A stretch of DNA of 64,000 nucleotides from G963665975 sp963665975 (GTDB lineage: Bacteria; Bacteroidota; Rhodothermia; Rhodothermales; Bin80). Where the stretch lies: contig OY762508.1 in assembly GCA_963665975.1 (NCBI GenBank), forward strand, positions 3,224,001-3,288,000, in the 5' to 3' direction. The translations under genes and the position numbers were made by a program. This document shows, piece after piece, positions 44,185 to 51,293 of this stretch; the stretch's first letter is position 1, and the number at the start of each line of letters is the position of its first letter. A model generated the notes under the pieces. That model had not been told where the DNA came from and did no database searches. It saw nothing but the letters and a program-made list of their open reading frames with translations.

Positions 44185-45417
44185 GTGGAGTATCGGCCCT
44201 CACTTATTTCGTGGAATCTGACCAAAAAGTGCAACCTTCGTTGCCCGCATTGCTACATGGAGGCGGGGCGCAAGGCTGCCAGGGAGTTGACCACGGACGA
44301 ATGTCTCGGACTGTTGACCGAAATGCACGGTCTGGGCACAGAGATGCTCATTCTGACGGGTGGAGAGCCGCTTCTGCGCAGGGATATCTACCAGATCGCC
44401 GAGGCGGCATCGCAGCTCGGGATCTGGGTCGTCATGGGGACCAACGGGGTGCTCATCACCGATCGCGTCGCCCAGCGCATGGTGGACTGTGGGGTCAAAG
44501 GTGTCGGAATCAGCATCGACTCGATCGATCCCGACCGGCACAACCGGTTTCGGGGCGGCCCGAACGCGTGGCAGTATTCCGTGCGCGCACTGGACATATG
44601 TCGGGCGCACGGACTGGAAATACTCGTGCAGACGACGGTGATGGAGGAGAACATGGATGAGATCCCGGAGCTTCTGGCATTTGCGCGGGAGAAGGGCGCC
44701 TGGTCCTTCAACCTGTACTTTCTGGTCCAGACCGGGCGGGGCAAGGACATGACAGAGCTGTCCCCCGCGTCCTCTGATGGCATGCTCACCCAACTGGTGG
44801 ATTTGCAGGATGCCTACCGGCCCATGCTGGTGCGGTCGAAGTGCGCGCCGCAGTTCAAGCAGATTGCGTATGCGAAAGGCAAGGGCGGTATGGAGAGCGG
44901 CGGGTGTATGGCAGCGACGCAGTACTGCCGAATAACGCCCGAGGGAGATGTTACACCATGTCCCTACATGACGGTGTCGGCAGGCAATGTGCTTGAGGAG
45001 TCCTTTACGCGGATCTGGAAGCACTCCGACATTTTCGAGCAGCTCAGGGATCTGGGCCAACTAAAGGGTCGGTGCGGAGCGTGTGAGTTCAAGGAGATCT
45101 GCGGTGGCTGCCGCTGCCGCGCATACGCGGCGACGGGAGACTACTTGCAGGAGGATCCCTCTTGTACCTATCAGCCCACCGGGCGCCAACTTGGCATCGG
45201 TCCCTGCAACTGGGACGGCGAAGCCTTGGGCCGGCTGGAACGGATCCCCATTGCCTTCATTCGAGAAAAAACGCGCAAGGGAGTTGAAGCGTACGCCAAG
45301 CGCCATGGGTTGGCGACAATAACTTCTGAGGTCATGACGGGAGCCCTGTCGGGGATGGAGCGGCCACGCGCCTTTGGCAAACGGCCCACGCGTCCGGCTC
45401 GTGGACCGTTGGCTTAG
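44185..45417 (+). CDS. Radical SAM/SPASM protein (NirJ/AhbD-like) with C-terminal PCP_red domain
   Basis: A 410-residue protein with a GTG start 37 bases after the previous stop; no in-frame ATG lies between. The radical SAM cluster is C-N-L-R-C-P-H-C (Cys16, 20, 23), followed by T-G-G-E-P-L. The SPASM part has cysteines in C-A-A-T-Q-Y-C, T-P-C-P-Y, C-G-A-C-E-F-K-E-I-C-G-G-C-R-C and D-P-S-C, as in haem d1 and alternative haem synthesis enzymes. The last about 55 residues (L-E-R-I-P-I-A-F-I-R, then I-T-S-E-V-M) are a PCP_red-type domain. It probably modifies a haem or peptide for the cytochromes encoded next to it. The exact substrate is unknown. Confidence 0.83.
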   Translation: MEYRPSLISWNLTKKCNLRCPHCYMEAGRKAARELTTDECLGLLTEMHGLGTEMLILTGGEPLLRRDIYQIAEAASQLGIWVVMGTNGVLITDRVAQRMVDCGVKGVGISIDSIDPDRHNRFRGGPNAWQYSVRALDICRAHGLEILVQTTVMEENMDEIPELLAFAREKGAWSFNLYFLVQTGRGKDMTELSPASSDGMLTQLVDLQDAYRPMLVRSKCAPQFKQIAYAKGKGGMESGGCMAATQYCRITPEGDVTPCPYMTVSAGNVLEESFTRIWKHSDIFEQLRDLGQLKGRCGACEFKEICGGCRCRAYAATGDYLQEDPSCTYQPTGRQLGIGPCNWDGEALGRLERIPIAFIREKTRKGVEAYAKRHGLATITSEVMTGALSGMERPRAFGKRPTRPARGPLA

Positions 45418-45439
45418 AGCATCGAACGTCCATGCCACC

Positions 45440-45649
45440 ATGCCTTATACCATCACGGATGCCTGCACCGCTTGTGATATGTGCATCGACGTTTGCCCTA
45501 TCAGTGCGATTTCGGAGGGTGACCCGATCTACGTCATCGATGAAACGTGCTGCGATTTCGAGGAGTGCGTGGTGATGTGTGAGGTGGACGCCATTGTGGC
45601 GATCAAGGAGGTCGAACAGGATGATCAAGAACGAAATCCAGTTCCTTAG
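45440..45649 (+). CDS. Small 2[4Fe-4S] ferredoxin
   Basis: A 69-residue ferredoxin with eight cysteines. Cluster motif one is C-T-A-C-D-M-C-I-D-V-C-P (Cys9, 12, 15, 19). The second region has Cys37, Cys38, Cys43 and Cys47 (E-T-C-C-D-F-E-E-C-V-V-M-C-E), with the first two adjacent instead of the usual C-x-x-C, and Glu in place of the final Pro. It likely supplies electrons to the radical SAM protein 22 bases upstream. The ATG at 45440 is the start nearest the first motif. The next gene overlaps its 3' end by 29 bases. Confidence 0.85.
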   Translation: MPYTITDACTACDMCIDVCPISAISEGDPIYVIDETCCDFEECVVMCEVDAIVAIKEVEQDDQERNPVP

Positions 45650-45959
45650 CTGGGAGGAATTTCAACAGATGGCGCCGTCCATATTGACACTCGAGGTCAC
45701 CCGGTTAGCCGGGCTTATCCGGGAGACTGGTGCGTTGGACATCCGCAATCCGCTGGCGAAGGCCCGCGTCGAGTTGAAGCGGTTCATAGCGTGCGTGCAG
45801 CACGTCAATAAAGAGGAAATGGAACAGACCTGCAGTCCACACCTATTATCGGCAATTATTGGCGTGTCACTCGCAGGAGAGAACATGGAGCAACCCACGC
45901 TAAACTACGTTCTTGACCGTCTGCGTTACGTCCAGGAGCGTATCCCGTACATCTACTGA
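45621..45959 (+). CDS. Hypothetical small protein of the bd-like/PCP_red cluster
   Basis: A 112-residue protein, not recognised. It is predicted to be soluble and helical, with one Cys pair far apart (F-I-A-C-V and Q-T-C-S) and a conserved-looking L-D-I-R-N-P-L-A-K-A-R element. The start overlaps the ferredoxin stop by 29 bases in another frame, and an agg/gga-rich stretch precedes the ATG, so translation is coupled. Its place between the ferredoxin and the stress-protein gene suggests it works with the radical SAM module. Confidence 0.65.
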   Translation: MIKNEIQFLSWEEFQQMAPSILTLEVTRLAGLIRETGALDIRNPLAKARVELKRFIACVQHVNKEEMEQTCSPHLLSAIIGVSLAGENMEQPTLNYVLDRLRYVQERIPYIY

Positions 45960-46058
45960 GTTCTCGGATCTACACCAGCAGGTTGACATTGAGACTCGCT
46001 CATGCTATGCTACGCCCGGTTTTGACCCGGAGCCAGCCGAGCTCGCCCCCAGGCACCC

Positions 46059-47960
46059 ATGTATAAGAAGATCTTCGTACCGGTAGATAATTCGGAGCAT
46101 TCGATCAGTGCGGTCGATCTTGCCGTCGCCTTTGCCAAGCGTTTCGACGCGGAAGTAGTCGGCAGCCATGCCTATGCTGCGCGCATGCATGACTACCGCT
46201 TCAAACAGATGGAGTTTACGCTGCCTGAAGAGTATCTGATCGAAGATGCTATGGAGAAGCAGCGGAAGATCCACGACACGCTCATCACGATGGGTCTCGA
46301 GTTGATTTCCGACTCGTATCTCGTAGTGGCGGATCAGCGCTGCAAGGAGGCCGGGATTCCGTTTCAGCCCAAAATGTACGATGGCAAGAACTGGAGGGTC
46401 ATTGTCAAGGATATCGAGGACAGCGATTACGATCTCGTGATTCTCGGGGCGTTGGGGCTCGGCGCGGTACGGGACAGCGTGCTTGGCAGCGTCTGTGAAC
46501 GCGTCACGCGGCGTGTGCGGACCGACACGCTGGTCGTAAAACAATTGGAGGACGTAGACGCCAACCCGGATGGCGCCATCGTGGTCGGCATTGACGGCAG
46601 TCCTGAATCGTTCGCCGGATTAAAGACCGCCCTGGAGCTGGGGCGCGCGACAAGCAGGAAGGTAGAGGCGGTTTCGGTATATGACCCCTACCTGCACTAC
46701 GCGATGTTTAACAGTATCGTGAACGTGCTAACGGAGAAGGCCTCCAAGGTATTTCGGTTCAAGGAGCAGGAGCAGCTCCACGAGGAAGTCATCGACACGG
46801 GTCTTGCAAAGATCTACCAGTCCCATTTGGAGGTAGCCCGGCGCATCGCCGCCGAGGAGGGCGTGGATCTGAAGATCACGCTCCTGGACGGCAAGGCCTT
46901 CGAAAAGATGCTCCAGTACGTACGGAGGGAGAATCCTTGGCTGCTTGTGTTGGGTCGTATTGGCGTGCACAGCGACACGGACATGGATATCGGCAGCAAC
47001 ACCGAAAATCTGCTACGCACGGTCCCGTGCAATGTCCTGCTCTCCAGTCGGCGTTATCGGCCGCCAATCGACGTGAGCGCCGAGGAAACCATGCTATGGA
47101 CGGAGCCCGCGATGCGTATCCTGAATACGGCGCCGGATTTTGCTCGCGGCATCGCGCGCACCACGATCCACCGGTGGGCCATGGAGCGCGGACATTCGGT
47201 CATCACGCGAAAGATCGTCGAACAGGCCATGGGCAACATCCTGCCCAGATCGTCGATGGTCAAGATGGGGATCATTGCCGAAGAGACGGCAGCCAATCAG
47301 ATCACGGCCGCAGATTCCGTCACATACGTTTGCGAAAATTGCGGCTATGCGGCGCGAGGCTTCGAGCCTGTGACGTGCGCCGTCTGCAGTGCTCCAGGCG
47401 ATGCATTCCAGAAACTGGACAAGGATGCGATTGAACGCCTGATCCCGCTGGAAGGGGGTGTGGAAGAAGAGGCCACGTTCGATGACGTGAAACTGAAATG
47501 GTCTAAGGACGCGCGCGCGGCTCTCCGCCAGGTGCCGGACGGCTACCAGATGCGGAGGGCGAAAGCCCAGATTGAAAAGCGGGCCCGCGTAAAGCGCATC
47601 CCGACCATTACGCTTGACATGGTGATGGCGGTTATCGAGCACACGCTGGACGACTCCAGGCATCTTGCTGAACGCGGGCAGCTCAAGAAGGCGCCTCCAG
47701 GTATGGTGGATCGCAATGGCGCAGGCAGGCAGGCAACGGAAGATCTCGTTCAGGACGGCGAGTTTCTGTGGACGCCGCGCGCGCTGGCTCGCATGGAACG
47801 CGTCCCGGAAGGCTTTATGCGCACGCGCACCAAGGACCGCATAGAAGACGTCGCCCGCCAAAAGAACACGAACCTGATCACGCTCGCCATCACCGAGGAA
47901 GGCATCAAGGAAGGACTGAAGCTCATGGAGGAAATGATGCGAGAGCAGTCCGACCAATAA
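46059..47960 (+). CDS. Double UspA protein with three PCP_red domains and a rubredoxin-like zinc ribbon
   Basis: A 633-residue protein. Two UspA domains fill about 1-165 (F-V-P-V-D-N-S-E-H-S) and 170-335 (V-V-G-I-D-G-S-P-E-S). Then come PCP_red unit 1 (344-392, M-L-W-T-E-P-A), a zinc-ribbon or rubredoxin-like knuckle (Cys425, 428, 440, 443), PCP_red unit 2 (about 480-528) and unit 3 (about 569-620, F-L-W-T-P-R-A). PCP_red is named from protochlorophyllide reductase, where it binds near the pigment. Here it may hold or sense a tetrapyrrole. Separated from the previous gene by 99 bases, so it could have its own promoter. Confidence 0.85.
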   Translation: MYKKIFVPVDNSEHSISAVDLAVAFAKRFDAEVVGSHAYAARMHDYRFKQMEFTLPEEYLIEDAMEKQRKIHDTLITMGLELISDSYLVVADQRCKEAGIPFQPKMYDGKNWRVIVKDIEDSDYDLVILGALGLGAVRDSVLGSVCERVTRRVRTDTLVVKQLEDVDANPDGAIVVGIDGSPESFAGLKTALELGRATSRKVEAVSVYDPYLHYAMFNSIVNVLTEKASKVFRFKEQEQLHEEVIDTGLAKIYQSHLEVARRIAAEEGVDLKITLLDGKAFEKMLQYVRRENPWLLVLGRIGVHSDTDMDIGSNTENLLRTVPCNVLLSSRRYRPPIDVSAEETMLWTEPAMRILNTAPDFARGIARTTIHRWAMERGHSVITRKIVEQAMGNILPRSSMVKMGIIAEETAANQITAADSVTYVCENCGYAARGFEPVTCAVCSAPGDAFQKLDKDAIERLIPLEGGVEEEATFDDVKLKWSKDARAALRQVPDGYQMRRAKAQIEKRARVKRIPTITLDMVMAVIEHTLDDSRHLAERGQLKKAPPGMVDRNGAGRQATEDLVQDGEFLWTPRALARMERVPEGFMRTRTKDRIEDVARQKNTNLITLAITEEGIKEGLKLMEEMMREQSDQ

Positions 47961-47971
47961 GCCCTCTTCAT

Positions 47972-48880
47972 GTGAAGACCTACCACGACATTGTCTCGGA
48001 TGGGGGCTCGGGCGTTGCCGAGCAGGTCGGAGAGCATGCCTCGAGAGTTGAGGAACGCCTTGCTCAGGTAACGGACATTGTCGCCATCATGAGTGGCAAG
48101 GGAGGCGTGGGCAAAAGCACGCTTACCGTGAACCTGGCGGCGGCGCTTGCCAGGCTAGGATGCGCGGTCGGTGTCCTGGACGCTGACATCAACGGGCCCT
48201 CGATCGCGAAGATGACGGGGGTGCGCGGCCATACGCCTGTGCCAACAGACGAGGGGATGACCCCTGCCATGGCGGCGCTGGGTATCCGTGTAATGTCCAT
48301 AGACCTCTTCCTTCCACAGGATGCGACGCCTGTTCTGTGGAATGCGCCCACGCAACACAGCGCGTACACGTGGCGGTCCATGATGGAGATGGCCGCCTTC
48401 CGGGAAATGCTGTCCGATACGCAGTGGGGAGCTCTTGATGTGTTACTGATCGATTTGCCGCCGGGCGCCGACAAATTGCCGAATGTAGCCGATATTATTC
48501 CGACCCTGTCCGGAGCTTTGGTCATCACTGGACCCTCGGAGGTGTCGCGCATGGTGGTGGCGCGCTCCATTACGATGGCCACGGACGTTGCCGACGTGCC
48601 CGTGCTGGGCCTCGTCGAAAACATGGGGCCGATCACCTGCCGCAGGTGTGGACATGAAGAGGAGCTGTTCCCGGGAGTAGGCGCCGAGGGGCTGTCCCGG
48701 GATCTTGGCGTGCCGTATTGGGGTCGTATTCCCTTTGACCCAAGGCTAGCCCATATGGCGGACACCGGCGACATGTTCGTAGACGGTTATCCGGATACGC
48801 CGACCGCTACGGCCATTTGCTACCTGGCCAGGACACTGCACGAGCATCTCAGTCGAGTCCGAATCGGATCACTTTCCTGA
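47972..48880 (+). CDS. Mrp/ApbC-type P-loop ATPase
   Basis: A 302-residue ATPase of the Mrp/NBP35 group that carries iron-sulfur clusters to target proteins. The Walker A is S-G-K-G-G-V-G-K-S-T (41-50) with L-D-A-D-I-N-G-P-S after it, and C-R-R-C near 222-225 is the cluster-binding pair. The N-terminal DUF59 domain of many Mrp proteins is absent. Start GTG 47972, 11 bases after the stress-protein stop; the in-frame upstream part belongs to that gene. In this operon it may load the radical SAM protein or ferredoxin. Confidence 0.87.
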   Translation: MKTYHDIVSDGGSGVAEQVGEHASRVEERLAQVTDIVAIMSGKGGVGKSTLTVNLAAALARLGCAVGVLDADINGPSIAKMTGVRGHTPVPTDEGMTPAMAALGIRVMSIDLFLPQDATPVLWNAPTQHSAYTWRSMMEMAAFREMLSDTQWGALDVLLIDLPPGADKLPNVADIIPTLSGALVITGPSEVSRMVVARSITMATDVADVPVLGLVENMGPITCRRCGHEEELFPGVGAEGLSRDLGVPYWGRIPFDPRLAHMADTGDMFVDGYPDTPTATAICYLARTLHEHLSRVRIGSLS

Positions 48881-48893
48881 ACCATTACGCGCT

Positions 48894-49385
48894 ATGAAAT
48901 TTCTCTGCGTGGCCTGCGACGAACCCATGAAACTCCGCGAGACGCGTGGGCCGGACAATGGCTCGATGGCCATCATTTATCGTTGTGGTCTTTGTCATCG
49001 CGACATTGCGATGTTGACCAATAGCATGGAAACCCAGATGGTGCGCTCCCTCGGCGTAAAGATTGGGGCGGGTGGGCGCACTGAGGCGGCGGAGCCGATG
49101 GAAATGCTACGGTCCTCGCTATCGGAGCAGCGTGCGGGCATCAGCGCGCCTGAGGCTGGGCCTGCCGCGTCGAAGTGTCCATTCACTGGCGTGGTGACGA
49201 GCGCCTATGCAGCCGCGGACCAGGGCCTGGTGTGGGACGAGAGTGCTCAGGCGCGTCTCGCCGCTATCCCGGAATTTGTGCGGCCGATGGTGAAAAAGAG
49301 CATCGAAGAGCACGCGCGTGAAAAAGGATATCGCGAGATTGACACTTCTGTAATGGATGAGGTAAAGGGCCGCGTTGGAATGTAG
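48894..49385 (+). CDS. Zinc-ribbon protein with C-terminal PCP_red domain
   Basis: A 163-residue protein. C-V-A-C (5, 8) and C-G-L-C (31, 34) form a zinc ribbon, followed by a variable linker and a PCP_red domain from about 112 (V-W-D-E-S-A-Q-A-R-L, then I-P-E-F-V-R, then I-D-T-S-V-M-D-E-V). It is the third PCP_red protein of the cluster and its last gene, 13 bases after the Mrp gene. It converges with the minus-strand hypothetical gene 4 bases beyond. Function unknown; a tetrapyrrole or haem handling role is inferred from the cluster. Confidence 0.82.
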   Translation: MKFLCVACDEPMKLRETRGPDNGSMAIIYRCGLCHRDIAMLTNSMETQMVRSLGVKIGAGGRTEAAEPMEMLRSSLSEQRAGISAPEAGPAASKCPFTGVVTSAYAAADQGLVWDESAQARLAAIPEFVRPMVKKSIEEHAREKGYREIDTSVMDEVKGRVGM

Positions 49386-49389
49386 CGGT

Positions 49390-49905
49390 TCAGGCTTCGC
49401 CGGTAAGTAGCAGGCGCGGGGCGCGTATAGCTTCTCTGAGCGCGCTTGCGGGCTCAAGCGCCTGCGTGACATAGGCTGCAAGCAGTGTGCGAAGGCGGTC
49501 AGGGTCAGGCTCCAGCTCCGCGAGTACGTAGGCAGCATGCTTTATCAGCCCGTGCCACGAGTCGTTGTCCGGGAAAAACGCGCGGCCCAGGACGCGGTTT
49601 GTCACAAAGTCCAGGCGCAGCTCGAAGAATCCGTGGAAACGCTCCAGGATCGCCCGCTCGTTGTCGTTGAAACAGGCTTCGAAGCGCTCCAGGTCTTCGA
49701 GAGAGCGGTCCCCCTTGAGACCATCGATGTAGCTCTGTCCAGGTACATAGATGTCGTTGAACCATAGGCGCGATAGCGCTGCGGCGAGCTCCTCCGGACG
49801 CGCATGCTGCCGACAGGCATTCTGACAGTCTTTACTGGTCAGAAAGGCCAGAAATATCACCACGCGTTCGCGAGCGCCCGCGACGTCGGGGATCGGGATA
49901 GCCAT
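49390..49905 (-). CDS. Hypothetical protein (171 residues)
   Basis: A helical soluble protein, not recognised. Visible landmarks are F-L-A-F-L-T-S-K-D-C-Q, L-W-F-N-D-I-Y-V-P-G, F-F-E-L-R-L-D-F-V and W-H-G-L-I-K-H-A-A-Y-V-L. The true start is the ATG at 49905, two bases after the stop of the upstream 119-residue gene; a longer frame runs back through that gene and is a shadow. The all-alpha pattern with conserved aromatic residues might be a chaperone- or adaptor-like fold, but I could not tie it to TorD. Confidence 0.6.
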   Translation of the reverse strand: MAIPIPDVAGARERVVIFLAFLTSKDCQNACRQHARPEELAAALSRLWFNDIYVPGQSYIDGLKGDRSLEDLERFEACFNDNERAILERFHGFFELRLDFVTNRVLGRAFFPDNDSWHGLIKHAAYVLAELEPDPDRLRTLLAAYVTQALEPASALREAIRAPRLLLTGEA

Positions 49906-49907
49906 GG

Positions 49908-50267
49908 TCAGTAGTCGATTTCTGGAAGGTCCTTCCAGCGCGGCTCTCCTTCCGGCTTGAAGTTCTGCGTGGCTACGAAGTGCCAGCCCCGGTGGAAATT
50001 GAGCTTGAACTTGCCACCGCCGTAGTGATCCAGGAGGTAGCCCATCGGATCGTGCACGAGTTCCGTCAGGGCAAGCACGGGGCCTCGTTCGAGTCCCTTG
50101 AACCGCACGGAATTGAGATGCGGCTCCTGCACGAGGACCGTGATGGAGGATTCTCCCAATGCCTGCAGGAAGGCCCGCTCCAGTTCCGCATCGCTGGGCG
50201 CGTGCTCCCCGGCGTTGGAAAACTGTTTTCTGATATACTTCTCGTACAACGCCCAAATCCAGTCCAT
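49908..50267 (-). CDS. Hypothetical protein (119 residues)
   Basis: A small soluble protein, not recognised; it has L-V-H-D-P-M-G-Y-L-L-D-H-Y-G-G-G-K-F in its middle and an F-H-R-G-W-H-F element near the C-terminus. The length and the ATG at 50267 fit. It is the first gene of a two-gene minus-strand unit, with two bases between its stop and the next start, and is divergent from the cupredoxin-like lipoprotein gene 107 bases away. The position between two respiratory clusters suggests a link to them. Confidence 0.6.
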   Translation of the reverse strand: MDWIWALYEKYIRKQFSNAGEHAPSDAELERAFLQALGESSITVLVQEPHLNSVRFKGLERGPVLALTELVHDPMGYLLDHYGGGKFKLNFHRGWHFVATQNFKPEGEPRWKDLPEIDY

Positions 50268-50374
50268 GGCTTCACAGGGACTCCATCAAGAATGCAAAAA
50301 CCTGTCGACGATTTATTGACATTTTAGAGTATATTCGGTACTTGAGCAAGGTTTCCACCTGTGCACCCTTCATC

Positions 50375-51175
50375 ATGAACCAAACACGACCGAGATACAT
50401 GCGACGTTCTGCACTGTTATTCGCTTTTTTTCTTCTTATCGCCGGCTGCGGTGGCGGCGGTGATTCGGCTCCAGCTGCCGACAGTTCTTCCGATGATATG
50501 GGAGACACGGCTGCGGAGACAACTGCAATGGGCACAGCCTCAGTTTCCGGCATGATTACGTTTGACGGAGAGGCACCGGCGCGGACCCCCGTGCGCATGA
50601 AGCCTGAGTGTATGGACCAGCATGACGCGCCCCCGCTCTCTGAGGACGCCCTCGTTGGTGAAGCAGGCGAATTGAGCAACGTATTCGTACATGTGTCTGC
50701 AGGGCTTGTCGACGGGTATTCTTTTGCGACGCCCAGCGAATCCGTTGTGCTCGACCAGGTTGGGTGCATGTACGCCCCACGCGTGCTGGGCGTACAGACG
50801 GGACAGACGGTGCGTATCGAGAACAGTGATCCGTTCCAGCATAACATTCATCCGGTTCCTGAAACCAACCGCGGCTTCAACGAATCAACTCCGAACGAAG
50901 GCGACTATCTGGAGAAGACGTTCCTGCTGCCGGAACTCATGGTCCCCGTCAAGTGCGATGTGCACAGTTGGATGCAGGCCCATATCGGTGTGCTGGATCA
51001 TCCCTATTTCAGCGTGTCAGGAGACGACGGAAGCTTTACGATCAGCGGCCTGCCTGCGGGCGACTATACCATTGAGGCATGGCATGAGCAATTCGGCACG
51101 CAGACCATGCAGATTACAATTGGAGACGGCGAAGCAAAGGCTGACGCCAACTTCACGTTCGCGGCAGCCATGTAG
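50375..51175 (+). CDS. Cupredoxin-like lipoprotein with carboxypeptidase-regulatory-like domain
   Basis: A 266-residue lipoprotein (L-I-A-G-C, Cys24; start ATG 50375, with ATG 50399 as alternative). The core has H-N-I-H around residue 160 and then K-C-D-V-H-S-W-M, that is Cys, His and Met spaced C-x2-H-x2-M, the arrangement of a type 1 copper site. The C-terminal part (G-S-F-T-I-S-G-L-P-A-G-D-Y-T-I-E-A-W-H) is a carboxypeptidase-regulatory-like beta domain. A periplasmic copper carrier for the oxidase encoded next is likely. A terminator-like hairpin separates it from coxA, so the two may be regulated apart. Confidence 0.8.
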   Translation: MNQTRPRYMRRSALLFAFFLLIAGCGGGGDSAPAADSSSDDMGDTAAETTAMGTASVSGMITFDGEAPARTPVRMKPECMDQHDAPPLSEDALVGEAGELSNVFVHVSAGLVDGYSFATPSESVVLDQVGCMYAPRVLGVQTGQTVRIENSDPFQHNIHPVPETNRGFNESTPNEGDYLEKTFLLPELMVPVKCDVHSWMQAHIGVLDHPYFSVSGDDGSFTISGLPAGDYTIEAWHEQFGTQTMQITIGDGEAKADANFTFAAAM

Positions 51176-51196
51176 GTTGGTTTTGAATACTCACAG

Positions 51197-51245
51197 GAAG
51201 CGTTCAGCGAAGGCAATGTCAGCCAATTCTGGACGCTTCTTTTTT
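51197..51245 (+). terminator. Terminator-like hairpin between the lipoprotein and coxA
   Basis: Arms gaagcgt (51197-51203) and acgcttc (51233-51239) pair perfectly; an inner ggc/gcc pair shortens the 25-29 base loop, and six T follow (51240-51245). It lies 21 bases after the lipoprotein stop and 48 bases before the coxA start. It may end the lipoprotein message or attenuate read-through. Confidence 0.5.
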
Positions 51246-51293
51246 GGCGGTTGGGTATGTCCTCCGTCGTAATCAAGATTGGCAAGGATAACC

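Noticed and set aside
42954..44234. 426-codon open frame on the minus strand
   Set aside because: It is fully antisense to the dihaem/EB_dh cytochrome gene and the following gap, has His/Arg-rich composition and no motif; a shadow of a GC-rich coding strand.
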